Part shown: in pieces, positions 8,257-16,801 of the stretch
Layout of the letters: every line of letters starts with the position of its first letter
Numbering within the stretch: position 1 is the first letter of the stretch
Assembly: GCF_015752205.1 (NCBI RefSeq)
Contig: NZ_JADOVG010000008.1
Span: forward strand, 62,001-126,000
Origin: Polaromonas sp. CG_9.7
Lineage (GTDB): Bacteria > Pseudomonadota > Gammaproteobacteria > Burkholderiales > Burkholderiaceae_C
DNA: 64,000 bases
Reading direction: 5' to 3'
The notes under the pieces: generated by a model
Database searches by the model: none
Told to the model about the DNA's origin: nothing
What the model saw: the letters and a program-made list of their open reading frames with translations, nothing else
Position numbers and translations under genes: made by a program

Positions 8257-9333
8257 TCAGCGTCCTCCACCACGCACCGGAGACAGCAGCAGCATCCCCT
8301 GGGCATCAAACACATAGACTTGTGCCGGATTGAGATAAAGGGGCACTTGCGCACCCCAATCGAAATAATGAACCCCCGTGAGCTGCGCCACAAGCTCGCC
8401 CACCGATGTTTTCAGATAGACAAAGGTGTCCGATCCCGATATTTCAGCCAGCTCCACCTTGCCCATGAGGGTGACATCACCTTCTCCCGCTTTTACCCGC
8501 AGGGAGCCGGCGCGCATGCCAACGGTCAACTGCTGCGATTGGGTTGCCGGCAGGGTCAATTGCATCAGCGGTCCAGCGTCCAGTTGAACGCCGCCAGAGG
8601 CCGCTGCCTTGGCGGATATCAGGTTCATGGGGGGATCACTGAAGGCTCGCGCCACGCGAAGGGACTTGGGCTGGTGGAATACCTCGGACGTCGGGCCGTA
8701 CTGCAACAACTCACCCGCATCCAGAACAGCGGTATAGCCCCCCAGCAACAGCGCTTCGCCCGGCTCGGTGGTGGCATAAATCACAGTAGAGTCGCCTGCC
8801 GAGAAAAGGTCCGTCAACTCGTCGCGCAACTCCTCACGCAGTTTGTAGTCCAGGTTCACCAGGGGCTCATCAAGCAGCATCAGCGGCGCACCCTTTGCCA
8901 GCGCACGTGCCAGGGCAACGCGCTGCTGCTGACCGCCTGACAATTCGGCGGGCAGGCGATCGAGAAACATTTCTATATGGAGTTTTTCGGCCAGCTCGCG
9001 TACCCGTTGGTCAATGTTCTTGTCGCCGCGCAGTTTCAGGGGCGACGCGATGTTGTCGCGCACTTTCATCGACGGGTAATTGATGAACTGCTGGTAGACC
9101 ATGGCGACATTGCGGTCCCGCACCGGCACGCCCACCACACTCTTTCCATCAACCTTTACCTGCCCGCTGGAAGGCACATCGAGTCCTGCCATGATGCGCA
9201 TCAGGCTGGTCTTGCCAGACTGCGTTGCCCCCAGCAACACGGTCACCGCCCCGCTGAGGGGAGCCAGGCTCATGTCGTACAACCACGTTTGCGGCCCGAC
9301 CTTTTTGCTGATGCTCTCAAGAGTCAATTGCAT
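8257..9333 (-). CDS. glpS: glycerol ABC transporter ATPase GlpS
   Basis: This is the first gene of the leftward glp operon and encodes the second ATP-binding subunit (358 residues). Walker A is GATQSGKTS (residues 35-43), the signature is LSGGQQQRVALARAL and Walker B is LMLLDEP, followed by a C-terminal TOBE-like region. It pairs with GlpT. It is transcribed divergently from glpR across a 172-bp control region with repeated ATTCG elements, so GlpR is the likely regulator. Confidence 0.9.
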   Translation of the reverse strand: MQLTLESISKKVGPQTWLYDMSLAPLSGAVTVLLGATQSGKTSLMRIMAGLDVPSSGQVKVDGKSVVGVPVRDRNVAMVYQQFINYPSMKVRDNIASPLKLRGDKNIDQRVRELAEKLHIEMFLDRLPAELSGGQQQRVALARALAKGAPLMLLDEPLVNLDYKLREELRDELTDLFSAGDSTVIYATTEPGEALLLGGYTAVLDAGELLQYGPTSEVFHQPKSLRVARAFSDPPMNLISAKAAASGGVQLDAGPLMQLTLPATQSQQLTVGMRAGSLRVKAGEGDVTLMGKVELAEISGSDTFVYLKTSVGELVAQLTGVHYFDWGAQVPLYLNPAQVYVFDAQGMLLLSPVRGGGR

Positions 9334-9365
9334 CGCGCCACCTTTACTGAAGAGATTGAGAAATC

Positions 9366-9453
9366 CGAATTAAATATTCGCTTCAACAAATTATTATTCG
9401 CTTTGATTCGTTTTTACTCAGTAATTACCCCATATAAATTCCTTTTGCTTCGT
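9366..9453. promoter_or_regulatory. divergent glpS/glpR control region with phased ATTCG half-sites
   Basis: An AT-rich stretch contains the inverted pair CGAAT-N5-ATTCG (9366-9380). Direct copies of ATTCG begin at 9376, 9396 and 9406, spaced 20 and 10 bp, and a related CTTCGTTTT lies near 9449. TTCG/CGAA half-sites are typical of GlpR operators in the DeoR family. Helical phasing suggests cooperative repressor binding controlling glpS and glpR together. Confidence 0.55.
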
Positions 9454-9505
9454 TTTAAAGTGGATTCACCTTTCATTAGCCCCTCTTCAGCATAAAAATA
9501 CAAGA

Positions 9506-10273
9506 ATGAACCCCAACCCCAGACAACTCAAACTGCTTGCCGTGGTTCAGGCCCACGGCTCTGTCACGGTGGAGTTTTTGGCTGACACCCTTGGCGTGAC
9601 GCTGCAAACCGTACGCCGCGACATTCAGCGCATGGCTGACGAGGGTTTGCTGACGCGTTTTCACGGCGGAGTTCGTATTCCAAGCTCCACGATCGAGAAC
9701 ATTGCCCATCCGCAACGCGAAAGCCTGAACGTGCAGGGCAAGAAACGCATTGCCAAAGCAATTGCATCGGCGGTGCCCAACGACTGCTCGCTCATTTTGA
9801 ACATTGGCACCACCACGGAAGCCGTGGCACGTGCCCTTTTGCACCACACCGGGCTGCGGGTGATCACCAACAACCTCAATGTGGCGATCATCCTGAGCGC
9901 CAACCCTCAATGCGAAGTCATTGTGGTGGGTGGCGTGGTTCGGGGCCGCGATCAGGGCATCGTCGGCGAAGCCGCTGCCGATTTCATTTCCCAGTTCAAG
10001 GTCGATATCGCCATCATTGGCATTTCCGGCATTGAAGACGACGGTTCCCTGCGCGACTTCGACTACCGGGAGGTCAAGGTGTCACAAACCATCATCTCCC
10101 ACGCGCGCGAAGTCTGGCTGGCCGCTGACTTCAGCAAGTTCAACCGACCGGCCATGGTTGCCGTCGGGCATTTGTCGCAGATTGACCGGCTGTTCACCGA
10201 TGCGCTGCCGCCCGATCCCTTTTCCGCCTTGCTGGACAAAGCTCAGGTGCGTTGCGAACTTGTCACTTCCTGA
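9506..10273 (+). CDS. glpR: glycerol-3-phosphate regulon repressor (DeoR family)
   Basis: This DeoR-family regulator of 255 residues has an N-terminal helix-turn-helix (about residues 18-52, core LADTLGVTLQTVRRDIQRM) and a C-terminal sugar-phosphate sensor domain with the motif SLILNIGTTTEAVARALLHH. GlpR proteins repress glycerol genes and release DNA when glycerol 3-phosphate binds. It lies divergently from the glpS transport operon and 39 bp upstream of glpK, which it likely co-controls. Specificity is inferred from context. Confidence 0.9.
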   Translation: MNPNPRQLKLLAVVQAHGSVTVEFLADTLGVTLQTVRRDIQRMADEGLLTRFHGGVRIPSSTIENIAHPQRESLNVQGKKRIAKAIASAVPNDCSLILNIGTTTEAVARALLHHTGLRVITNNLNVAIILSANPQCEVIVVGGVVRGRDQGIVGEAAADFISQFKVDIAIIGISGIEDDGSLRDFDYREVKVSQTIISHAREVWLAADFSKFNRPAMVAVGHLSQIDRLFTDALPPDPFSALLDKAQVRCELVTS

Positions 10274-10312
10274 AACACATCGCCTTTTTGGCCCATTTAC
10301 GGATCGATCACC

Positions 10313-11806
10313 ATGACTTATCTACTTGCACTGGACCAAGGCACCTCCAGCTCGCGCAGCATCGTATTTGACGCCGCTGGCCATATCGTGGCCCAGGCCC
10401 AACGCGAACTGAACCAGATCTATCCCCAGCCTGGCTGGGTCGAACACGACCCGCAGGAAATCTGGCGCACCCAATTGGCCACTGCCCGTGAAGTGCTGGT
10501 CAAAGCCGGCATCGAAGCGAAAGACGTGCGCGCCATTGGCATCACCAACCAGCGTGAAACCACCGTGGTCTGGAATCGTCGCACCGGGCAGCCCATCCAC
10601 CACGCCATCGTCTGGCAAGACCGTCGCGCAGAACCAACCTGCATCGCCCTGCGTGAAAGCGGCCTGGCCGAAACCATCCGGCAAAAGACGGGTCTGCTGG
10701 TGGACGCCTATTTTTCAGGCACCAAACTCAAATGGTTGCTGGACAACGTACGCGGTGCACGGCAACTGGCCGAGAACGGAGAGCTGGCGTTTGGCACGGT
10801 GGACAGTTGGTTGATCTGGTGCCTGACCAAGGGCACGGTGCATGCCACCGATGTGAGCAACGCAGCGCGCACCATGCTGTTCAATATCCACACCAATCAA
10901 TGGGACCCGGAGTTGCTCAAGGCCCTGGACATTCCGGCTTCCATGATGCCCGTCGTTCATCCTTCCAGTGCGCACTTTGGCGAGGTCAGCCCCGACCTGT
11001 TGGGCCATGCCATTTCTATCGGCGGCGTCGCCGGGGATCAGCAAAGTGCTTCGTTTGGCCAGGCCTGCTTCAAGGCCGGCATGGCCAAGAACACCTATGG
11101 CACCGGCTGCTTTTTGCTGATGCATACCGGCACCCAGTTCCAGCTGTCGGACAACGGCCTGCTGACCACCAGCGCGGCGCAAATCAGCGCGCAAACCGAA
11201 TTTGCCATGGAAGGCAGTGTGTTTGTCGGCGGCGCGGTGGTGCAATGGCTGCGCGATGGTTTGAACGCCATCAAGAGCAGCGCCGAAGTCGAGGCGTTGG
11301 CGCAAAGCGTTCCCGACTCGGGCGGCGTGATGATGGTTCCAGCCTTCACCGGCCTGGGGGCACCCTACTGGAAGCCCGAGGCACGCGGCATCATCACCGG
11401 CCTGACGCGCGGCACCACGGCGGCGCACATTGCACGCGCCGCGCTGGAGAGCATCGCCTTTCAGAGCGCGGCGCTGCTGCAGGCCATGGGGCGCGATGCG
11501 GTCAGCGCCGGAGCAGCACCGGTGTCCGAATTGCGCGTGGACGGCGGCGCCTGCATCAACGACCTGCTGATGCAGTTCCAGGCCGACCTGCTGGGCATTC
11601 CGGTGGTGCGCCCTGTCGTGACCGAAACCACGGCCCTGGGCGCCGCCTGGCTGGCGGGGCTGTCCAGCGGCGTTTACAGCAACACCGACGAGCTGGCCAG
11701 CCTGTGGCGAGCGGAGCGCATCTTCTGGCCGACGCTCAGCAGCACCCGCGCGGCCGAGCTGATGGCCCAATGGGAGCATGCGGTTCGGCAAACCGTGATG
11801 CAGTAA
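10313..11806 (+). CDS. glpK: glycerol kinase
   Basis: Glycerol kinase phosphorylates glycerol to sn-glycerol 3-phosphate, trapping it in the cytoplasm. The 497-residue product has the FGGY-family start [18 protein letters not shown], the substrate loop [15 protein letters not shown] and the second-domain motif [16 protein letters not shown]. The length is normal. It follows glpR on the same strand with no clear terminator between them, so the two are probably co-transcribed. With the ABC importer and GlpD the window carries a full glycerol catabolic route. Confidence 0.97.
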   Translation: MTYLLALDQGTSSSRSIVFDAAGHIVAQAQRELNQIYPQPGWVEHDPQEIWRTQLATAREVLVKAGIEAKDVRAIGITNQRETTVVWNRRTGQPIHHAIVWQDRRAEPTCIALRESGLAETIRQKTGLLVDAYFSGTKLKWLLDNVRGARQLAENGELAFGTVDSWLIWCLTKGTVHATDVSNAARTMLFNIHTNQWDPELLKALDIPASMMPVVHPSSAHFGEVSPDLLGHAISIGGVAGDQQSASFGQACFKAGMAKNTYGTGCFLLMHTGTQFQLSDNGLLTTSAAQISAQTEFAMEGSVFVGGAVVQWLRDGLNAIKSSAEVEALAQSVPDSGGVMMVPAFTGLGAPYWKPEARGIITGLTRGTTAAHIARAALESIAFQSAALLQAMGRDAVSAGAAPVSELRVDGGACINDLLMQFQADLLGIPVVRPVVTETTALGAAWLAGLSSGVYSNTDELASLWRAERIFWPTLSSTRAAELMAQWEHAVRQTVMQ

Positions 11807-11894
11807 GGCGCAAAACGACGCTGCACGACAATCAGGGACCCGGCCAGGCTTCTACCCTTTCATTCCAAAGCCGCCCTCATTTTTTAGCGAGACC

Positions 11895-12740
11895 ATGCGC
11901 ATGCAGCCCCACGCCTCCGACAGCAGCACCGACCCCATCGCCTTCATCGGCGGCGGCAACATGGCCAGCGCCATCATTGGCGGGCTGCTCAAGCGCGGCC
12001 TGCCGGCCCGTCATATCCAGGTGGTCGAGCCATTCGCCGAGCAGCGGGCCAAATTGGTCCAGCAGTTCCAGATTGAAGTCAGCGAAAAACCTGGCCCGTC
12101 GCTGAACCGTGCAACGCTGGTGGTGTGGGCCGTCAAGCCGCAGACCTTTCGTGAAGCCGCAGAACAAAGCCGCGCGCATACCGCATCCGCACTGCACCTG
12201 AGCGTAGCCGCCGGCATCCGCTCCGACAGCATTGCCGGCTGGCTGGGCACCGAACGCGTGGTGCGCGCCATGCCCAACACGCCGGCTCTGATTGGGCAGG
12301 GCATGACCGCCCTCTTTGCCCGCCCTGCCGCCAGCACTGAAGACCGGCTCGTCGTCGAGCGCGTGGTGCAGACCACGGGCGCTTATTTATGGCTGGAGCA
12401 GGAAGCACAACTCGATGCCGTCACCGCGCTGTCCGGCTCCGGCCCGGCCTATGTTTTTTACTTCATCGAAGCGATGGTCCAGGCCGGTACCGACATGGGC
12501 CTGAGCCGCGAGCAGGCGCACCAGCTGGCGGTCGGCACCTTTGTCGGCGCTTCGGCATTGGCCCGTGAAGCCACCGAGCCGCCTGACGTGCTGCGCGCCC
12601 GCGTGACCTCCAAAGGCGGCACGACCCACGCGGCGCTCAGCGCCATGGAACAAGGCGGCATCAAGGAAAAATTCATGCAGGCCATGCAGGCGGCACGGCA
12701 ACGCGCCATCGAGATGGGCGATGAATTCGGCGCGGCCTGA
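11895..12740 (+). CDS. proC: pyrroline-5-carboxylate reductase
   Basis: This enzyme performs the last step of proline synthesis, NAD(P)H-dependent reduction of 1-pyrroline-5-carboxylate. The 281-residue protein has the Rossmann motif IAFIGGGNMASAIIGGLL (about residues 16-33), the family stretch RAMPNTPALIGQGMTAL and the C-terminal signature TALSGSGPAYVFYFIEAM with RARVTSKGGTTHAAL. The length is close to the usual 270-280. The start may be the ATG at 11895 or the one two codons later. It is a single gene, 88 bp after glpK. Confidence 0.96.
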   Translation: MRMQPHASDSSTDPIAFIGGGNMASAIIGGLLKRGLPARHIQVVEPFAEQRAKLVQQFQIEVSEKPGPSLNRATLVVWAVKPQTFREAAEQSRAHTASALHLSVAAGIRSDSIAGWLGTERVVRAMPNTPALIGQGMTALFARPAASTEDRLVVERVVQTTGAYLWLEQEAQLDAVTALSGSGPAYVFYFIEAMVQAGTDMGLSREQAHQLAVGTFVGASALAREATEPPDVLRARVTSKGGTTHAALSAMEQGGIKEKFMQAMQAARQRAIEMGDEFGAA

Positions 12741-12791
12741 AGCAGGTCAAGCATGGAATAAGGCGTTTGCGCAATTTCCGCCTGTACATTC

Positions 12792-12810
12792 AGCTATATT
12801 TTTCATAGCA
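12792..12810. repeat. 19-bp dispersed palindrome, copy 2
   Basis: AGCTAT-ATTTTTC-ATAGCA lies in the 257-bp gap between proC and the small secreted protein gene, about 50 bp after proC. It has the same arms and 7-nt loop as the other copies. It could add a weak hairpin at the end of the proC transcript, but it lacks a T tract. Confidence 0.75.
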
Positions 12811-12997
12811 TTTTGCGCTGCTGGCCTGTGGCGCCAGGTGCCTCAAAAACAATTGCAAAAATCGTAAAAATCCCGTCAACCGGCCTGCGCAAGGCTACGT
12901 TAAACATTCACGAACGTGCAGCTTTTGTCGCCAGCCCGCCTGAAAGGCGACCCGGCCCTACGAACGTAATGACTTTCCAAATACCCTGGAGTACCCC

Positions 12998-13225
12998 ATG
13001 AAAAAATTCCTGTCCATCCTTGCCAGCGCCGCCCTCCTTGCCATGCCTCTGGCTGTGATTTCCACCCCGGCCGCAGCCCAGACGGCCGCAGCGCCTGCCG
13101 TGACGCCTGCTGCCCCCATGGCTACGCCAGCCGCCAAAGCCAAGCACACCAAGGCGGTCGTCAAGCACAAGGCCAAGCATGCCAAAACCAAGGCAAAAGC
13201 CAAAATGGCCCCGAAAGCCGCCTGA
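12998..13225 (+). CDS. small secreted Ala/Lys/His-rich protein
   Basis: This 75-residue product begins with a clear Sec signal peptide (MKKFLSILASAALLAMPLAV, with a cleavage motif TPAAAQ around residue 28). The mature part is rich in Ala and Pro, then in Lys and His (KAKHTKAVVKHKAKHAKTKA). The mature peptide would be very basic and probably disordered. Similar small signal-peptide-plus-lysine-rich proteins are widespread in betaproteobacteria, with no firm function. An intrinsic terminator follows at 13274-13300, supporting a real monocistronic gene. Confidence 0.75.
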   Translation: MKKFLSILASAALLAMPLAVISTPAAAQTAAAPAVTPAAPMATPAAKAKHTKAVVKHKAKHAKTKAKAKMAPKAA

Positions 13226-13273
13226 TCTGCAACAGTCCGCATGGCTGGCTGCACCGGCCAGTTGGCATCAGGC

Positions 13274-13300
13274 AAAAGCCCGCGCTGTGCGGGCTTTTTT
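13274..13300 (+). terminator. intrinsic terminator after the small secreted protein
   Basis: AAAAGCCCGC - GCTGT - GCGGGCTTTTTT forms a 10-bp perfect stem, 5-nt loop and T6 tail. It lies 49 bp after the stop of the small gene. Because the arms carry A and T runs, it could also act on the convergent ubiA transcript. Confidence 0.9.
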
Positions 13301-13340
13301 ACGGGTGAAGTGGCGCCACAGCCAGGCCAGCTCCACAGCC

Positions 13341-14354
13341 TCATTGGCCCCAGTACGACAGCGCGATACCGGCAAACACGGTGAAACCCAACCAGTGGTT
13401 CAGGCGAAACGCCTTGAAACAGTCGTCGCGCTCACGCTTGCGGATCATCCAGCCGTGCCAAAGCGCTTGCAGCAACGCCAAGCCAATTGCTATGATAAAA
13501 ATAGCTGACTTTGCATACGCATAAAGCGCAAAAGCCCAAATCGATATAAAAATCAGGTAACTGAACATGACGCCAGCCACGTCAAAACGACCCAGCGTGA
13601 TCGCCGAGGTTTTCATGCCAATCAACAGGTCGTCGTCCCGGTCAACCATGGCGTATTCGGTGTCGTAGGCAATCACCCAGAACAGGTTGCCCAGCAGCAA
13701 GACCCAGGCCAAAGGCGGCACCTGCGACTGCACGGCGGCAAACGCCATCGGGATGCCGAAGCTGAACGCCACGCCCAGCACCGCCTGCGGCATGGCCACA
13801 TAGCGCTTGGCATACGGGTAGGCCAGCGTGACGGCCAGCGCAGCGAACGACCACGCAATCGCGGCGGCATTGGTGGTGAGCACCAGGCCAAACGCCAGCA
13901 GCGCCAACACGGCGCCCAGTGCCAGCGCCTGCTTGACCGACAGCGCGCCGGTGGTCACCGGCCGCTGCGCCGTGCGCTTGACATGCCGGTCAAACTCGCG
14001 GTCGGCCACGTCGTTGACACAGCAGCCTGCGCTGCGCATCAAAAACGTTCCCAGCGTGAACACGGTGATCAGGTGCCAGCCCGGAAAGCCCTGCGATGCC
14101 ACCCACAGCGCGGAAAGGGTCGGCCACAGCAGCAGCAGCCAGCCGGCCGGCCGGTTCCAGCGAATCAACTGCAAGTACAAGGCCCCCACGCTTTTCACTT
14201 CGTGTAAAGCGTGGCCCCCCGAGGGGGCTGCTGCGCCTGCAGCCCGGCCAAGCCGGTTGCGCGGCCCCTGCTGGCGTGGGGAGGGAGCCCTGGCACCCGC
14301 TGCGGGAGCTGTACTGGCTTGGGGCGGCGCGTCGGCGTGCCGATCAGCTCTCAT
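13341..14354 (-). CDS. ubiA: 4-hydroxybenzoate polyprenyltransferase with repeat-derived N-terminus
   Basis: UbiA attaches the polyprenyl tail to 4-hydroxybenzoate in ubiquinone synthesis and is an integral membrane enzyme. The catalytic part (about residues 58-337) has the Asp-rich motif [20 protein letters not shown] and the second motif [18 protein letters not shown], plus about eight hydrophobic helices. It is about 280 residues long, as in E. coli UbiA. The first roughly 57 residues are extra, and residues 26-57 are encoded by a 102-bp repeated palindromic element (14181-14282). Either the protein has gained a repeat-encoded N-terminus or translation starts at an undetected non-ATG codon near the end of the element. 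A 19-bp palindrome copy also lies inside the gene at 13488-13506. Confidence 0.93.
   Translation of the reverse strand: MRADRHADAPPQASTAPAAGARAPSPRQQGPRNRLGRAAGAAAPSGGHALHEVKSVGALYLQLIRWNRPAGWLLLLWPTLSALWVASQGFPGWHLITVFTLGTFLMRSAGCCVNDVADREFDRHVKRTAQRPVTTGALSVKQALALGAVLALLAFGLVLTTNAAAIAWSFAALAVTLAYPYAKRYVAMPQAVLGVAFSFGIPMAFAAVQSQVPPLAWVLLLGNLFWVIAYDTEYAMVDRDDDLLIGMKTSAITLGRFDVAGVMFSYLIFISIWAFALYAYAKSAIFIIAIGLALLQALWHGWMIRKRERDDCFKAFRLNHWLGFTVFAGIALSYWGQ
13488..13506. repeat. 19-bp dispersed palindrome, copy 3 (inside ubiA)
   Basis: On the minus strand it reads AGCTAT-TTTTATC-ATAGCA. It lies inside the ubiA coding region and encodes S-A-I-F-I-I-A in a hydrophobic helix. The same frame is used by the in-gene copy in the DUF3108 gene (S-A-I-D-S-I-A). 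Confidence 0.7.
14181..14282 (-). repeat. about 100-bp palindromic element, copy 1 (in the ubiA 5' end)
   Basis: This element shares long exact blocks with 22796-22898: GCCCCCTCGGGGGGC, TTACACGAAGTGAA, GGGCCGCG and CGTGGGGGC, in the same order and spacing except for one 1-nt indel. It contains several internal inverted repeats, including CACGCTTT/AAAGCGTG. It is translated within ubiA as a peptide containing QQGPR, AGA-x-APSGG and LHEV. Confidence 0.88.
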
Positions 14355-14362
14355 GTTTCGGG

Positions 14363-14887
14363 TTATTCCTCAAGCAGCGAACGCAGCATCCACGCGGTTT
14401 GCTCATGCACCGTCATGCGCTGGGTCAGCAGGTCGGCGGTTGGCTCGTCGCTGGCCTTGTCGGCCATGGGAAACAACTCGCGTGCCGTGCGGGCTACCGC
14501 TTCGTGGCCTTGCACCAGAATGCGCACCATTTCCAGCGCCTTGGGCGGCGTGACGGGCGCGTCGGGCACCGTGGCCAGCTTGCTGAACTGGGCGTACGAG
14601 CCCGGCGCCGGATGACCCAGCGAGCGGATGCGTTCTGCCACCGGGTCCACCGCGTTCCACAGCTCGGTGTACTGCGTCATGAACATGGTGTGCAGCGTGT
14701 TGAACATCGGCCCGGTCACGTTCCAGTGGAAATTGTGCGTCGTCAGGTACAGCGTGTAGGTGTCCGCCAGCAAGCGGCTCAGGCCCTGCGCAATCGCAGC
14801 GCGGTCCTTGTCGCTGATGCCGATACTGATGGCCGGCGCGCCTCGAACAGATGCACTGACAATGGTTTTTGCGGGAGATTTGGCCAT
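14363..14887 (-). CDS. dps: DNA starvation/stationary-phase protection protein Dps
   Basis: Dps is a ferritin-like dodecamer that oxidises and stores iron with peroxide and protects DNA. The 174-residue product carries the Dps ferroxidase signature [19 protein letters not shown] and downstream acidic residues ([17 protein letters not shown]). A basic, disordered N-terminal tail ([13 protein letters not shown]) could contact DNA. It lies directly downstream of oxyR on the same strand. The 111-bp gap contains an OxyR-like site and a matching promoter, so it is likely induced by peroxide through OxyR. Confidence 0.95.
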   Translation of the reverse strand: MAKSPAKTIVSASVRGAPAISIGISDKDRAAIAQGLSRLLADTYTLYLTTHNFHWNVTGPMFNTLHTMFMTQYTELWNAVDPVAERIRSLGHPAPGSYAQFSKLATVPDAPVTPPKALEMVRILVQGHEAVARTARELFPMADKASDEPTADLLTQRMTVHEQTAWMLRSLLEE

Positions 14888-14923
14888 GATTTTTTTCCTT
14901 TAGAAGTCAACGGGAGATGGATA

Positions 14924-14977
14924 ACCATACGCAATCGACATTAACTTTGCAACAGTCAAGGTCTATGCGCGCAATAG
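14924..14977 (-). promoter_or_regulatory. dps promoter with upstream OxyR-like site
   Basis: On the minus strand, CTAT-N7-ATAG (14963-14977) is followed 10 bp later by -35 TTGCAA (14947-14952), a 17-bp spacer and -10 TATGGT (14924-14929). CTAT-N7-ATAG is the centre of the known OxyR consensus. The flank towards dps reads ATAGACCTTGACTGT, close to the ATAG-N7-CTAT half. Placement just upstream of -35 is typical for activation by a LysR-type regulator. Confidence 0.6.
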
Positions 14978-14998
14978 GTCGTGCGCATGCGCACCCTT

Positions 14999-15955
14999 TC
15001 AGGACAGGCGGATGACGCCCGGCAGTTCGCACGCATAAATTGCGTTGCGCAGCGCGGCAATGGCTTCGTAGCGGGTAAAACTGCGGCGCCAGGCGAGCAC
15101 CACGCGCCGCGTCGGCACATGGCCTTCGAACGGCAGGTAGCGAATGTACGAAGGCTGCTCAGCCGACGTGTCCTGCCCGCTGAGCGCCAGCGCCGCCTTG
15201 GGCACGCCCAGGCGCGGCACCAGCGTGATGCCCATACCGGCAGCCACCATGTGCTTGATGGTTTCCAGCGACGAGCCTTCAAAGCTCTTGCTGATGCCCT
15301 CGGCGCTGCTGGAAAAGCGCGCGAACTCGGGACACACCTCCAGCACATGGTCGCGAAAGCAGTGGCCGGTGCCCAGCAGCAGCAGGGTTTGCTTCTTCAG
15401 CTCCTCGGCGGTCACGCTGCTGCGCGCGGCCAGCGCGTGGCTGCTCGGCACGGCGGCCATGAACGGTTCGTCGTAGAGCGGCGCAATCGCCAGGTTGGTG
15501 TCGGGAAACGGCTCGGCCAATATGGCGCAGTCGATCTCGCCGGTGCGCAGTTCTTCCAGCAGCTTGACGGTGAAGTTTTCCTGCAGCATCAAAGGCATCT
15601 GGGGCGTTTTTTCGATGATCTGGCTCACCAGGTCGGGCAGCAGGTAGGGGCCGATGGTGTAGATAACGCCCAGGCGCAGGCTACCGGCCAGCGGGTCCTT
15701 GCCGCGCCGGGCGATCTCGCGGATGCTGTCGGCCTGCTCCAGCACGCTTTGCGCCTGGCGCACGATTTCCTCGCCCAGCGGCGTCACGGTGATCTCGTTG
15801 GCACTGCGCTCGAACAGCTTGACCTGGAGTTCTTCTTCCAGCTTCTTGATTGCCACGCTGAGCGTGGGCTGCGAGACATGGCAGGCCTCGGCGCCCCGGC
15901 CGAAATGCTTTTCACGGGCCACGGCCACGATGTATTTGAGTTCGGTCAGCGTCAT
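14999..15955 (-). CDS. oxyR: hydrogen-peroxide-sensing regulator OxyR
   Basis: This LysR-family activator (318 residues) has the N-terminal winged helix (residues 1-60, EACHVSQPTLSVAIKKLEEE) and the effector domain. The motif GHCFRDHVLEVC places cysteines at 199 and 208, the same numbering as the redox pair of E. coli OxyR, so it should sense peroxide by disulfide formation. It sits between dps and recG, and oxyR-recG linkage is common in Burkholderiales. The 230-bp upstream gap contains a copy of the 19-bp palindrome (16095-16113). Confidence 0.96.
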   Translation of the reverse strand: MTLTELKYIVAVAREKHFGRGAEACHVSQPTLSVAIKKLEEELQVKLFERSANEITVTPLGEEIVRQAQSVLEQADSIREIARRGKDPLAGSLRLGVIYTIGPYLLPDLVSQIIEKTPQMPLMLQENFTVKLLEELRTGEIDCAILAEPFPDTNLAIAPLYDEPFMAAVPSSHALAARSSVTAEELKKQTLLLLGTGHCFRDHVLEVCPEFARFSSSAEGISKSFEGSSLETIKHMVAAGMGITLVPRLGVPKAALALSGQDTSAEQPSYIRYLPFEGHVPTRRVVLAWRRSFTRYEAIAALRNAIYACELPGVIRLS

Positions 15956-16094
15956 GGGGCTATTGTGCTGCTTTCATCGTCGGGCCTGCGCAAAAAAAAA
16001 GCATCCGTGTGGCGCGACTCAAGCGCTGAAAAACATCGGACCCCCTGGTTTTCAAGCCAAATAACCGTCCACCGCACGTGCATCATGCGCTGGC

Positions 16095-16113
16095 AGCTAT
16101 CTAAAAAATAGCA
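16095..16113. repeat. 19-bp dispersed palindrome, copy 4
   Basis: AGCTAT-CTAAAAA-ATAGCA lies about 140 bp upstream of oxyR, in the gap between oxyR and the membrane protein gene. Arms and loop length are as in the other copies. Confidence 0.78.
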
Positions 16114-16185
16114 CTTGCCAGCCTGTTGACGGCCGGCCTCGGCGCCAGCAGCAAGACCTTCAGCCTTCTGCCCGGGCCGCAAGGA

Positions 16186-16689
16186 TTATTCGAGCTTTTT
16201 GTCCTCGCTTTTGGCTTCCTTCATCGCCTCCGGCTCCAGCTCCTCGGCGGAACGGTTGAACTGGATGAACACGCCCCAGCCGGCAAGCAATAACGCCACC
16301 GAGACCAGTATGCTTGCGGCATAGGGAAGTTGCGACAGGTCATCATGCAAGGCCTTGAAGGTTGCCACCAGCCCTTCGACCGCCATGGCCACCACGATGA
16401 CCACCAGAAACCGCGACAAATAGCGCCGCACCCGCGTCGGCGTGCTGACCTTGGTTTCTCGGATGACTTCTTCCTCGACGATGGTCTGGGCAATCTGCAG
16501 CGCCACCACAGCCACGGCAATCAGCCCGATTGACTCGATGATGCCCTGCGCCGCCGCAACGTCCAGGCCGCCGGCCAAGGCATGCCAGCCGGAATTTGCA
16601 GCAATGGCAATCAGCACCAGTGATGCGCCAATGAACAGCAAGGCCATCAGGGCGTGCAGCGAAGCGAACAGGCGCAAAAGGGTTTTCAT
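16186..16689 (-). CDS. predicted four-helix membrane protein
   Basis: This 167-residue protein of unknown function has four hydrophobic stretches (about residues 7-32, 48-72, 94-116 and 127-147). A charged cytoplasmic loop IVEEEVIRETKVSTPTRVRR separates helices 2 and 3, and the tail is strongly acidic/basic (EELEPEAMKEAKSEDKKLE). The ATG at 16689 (MKTLLRLFASLHALMALLF) was chosen over an upstream start at 16761 because it opens the first membrane helix. It lies between recG and oxyR on the same strand. I do not recognise a named family. Confidence 0.8.
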   Translation of the reverse strand: MKTLLRLFASLHALMALLFIGASLVLIAIAANSGWHALAGGLDVAAAQGIIESIGLIAVAVVALQIAQTIVEEEVIRETKVSTPTRVRRYLSRFLVVIVVAMAVEGLVATFKALHDDLSQLPYAASILVSVALLLAGWGVFIQFNRSAEELEPEAMKEAKSEDKKLE

Positions 16690-16801
16690 GCAGGCATGGT
16701 AGCGGCGGCTGAGCGCTTGTTCAATACCGGTCAATTGACACCCTTTTGCATGGGTTCTCAAGAATCGACACCCGTGCCGCTTGTCGCGCTGCGCCCAGTG
16801 C

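Noticed and set aside
14963-14977. Treating the dispersed 19-bp palindromes as OxyR sites
   Set aside because: Both share CTAT-N7-ATAG, but the dispersed copies lack the further OxyR half-sites and occur inside genes and after gene ends. The overlap may be coincidental.
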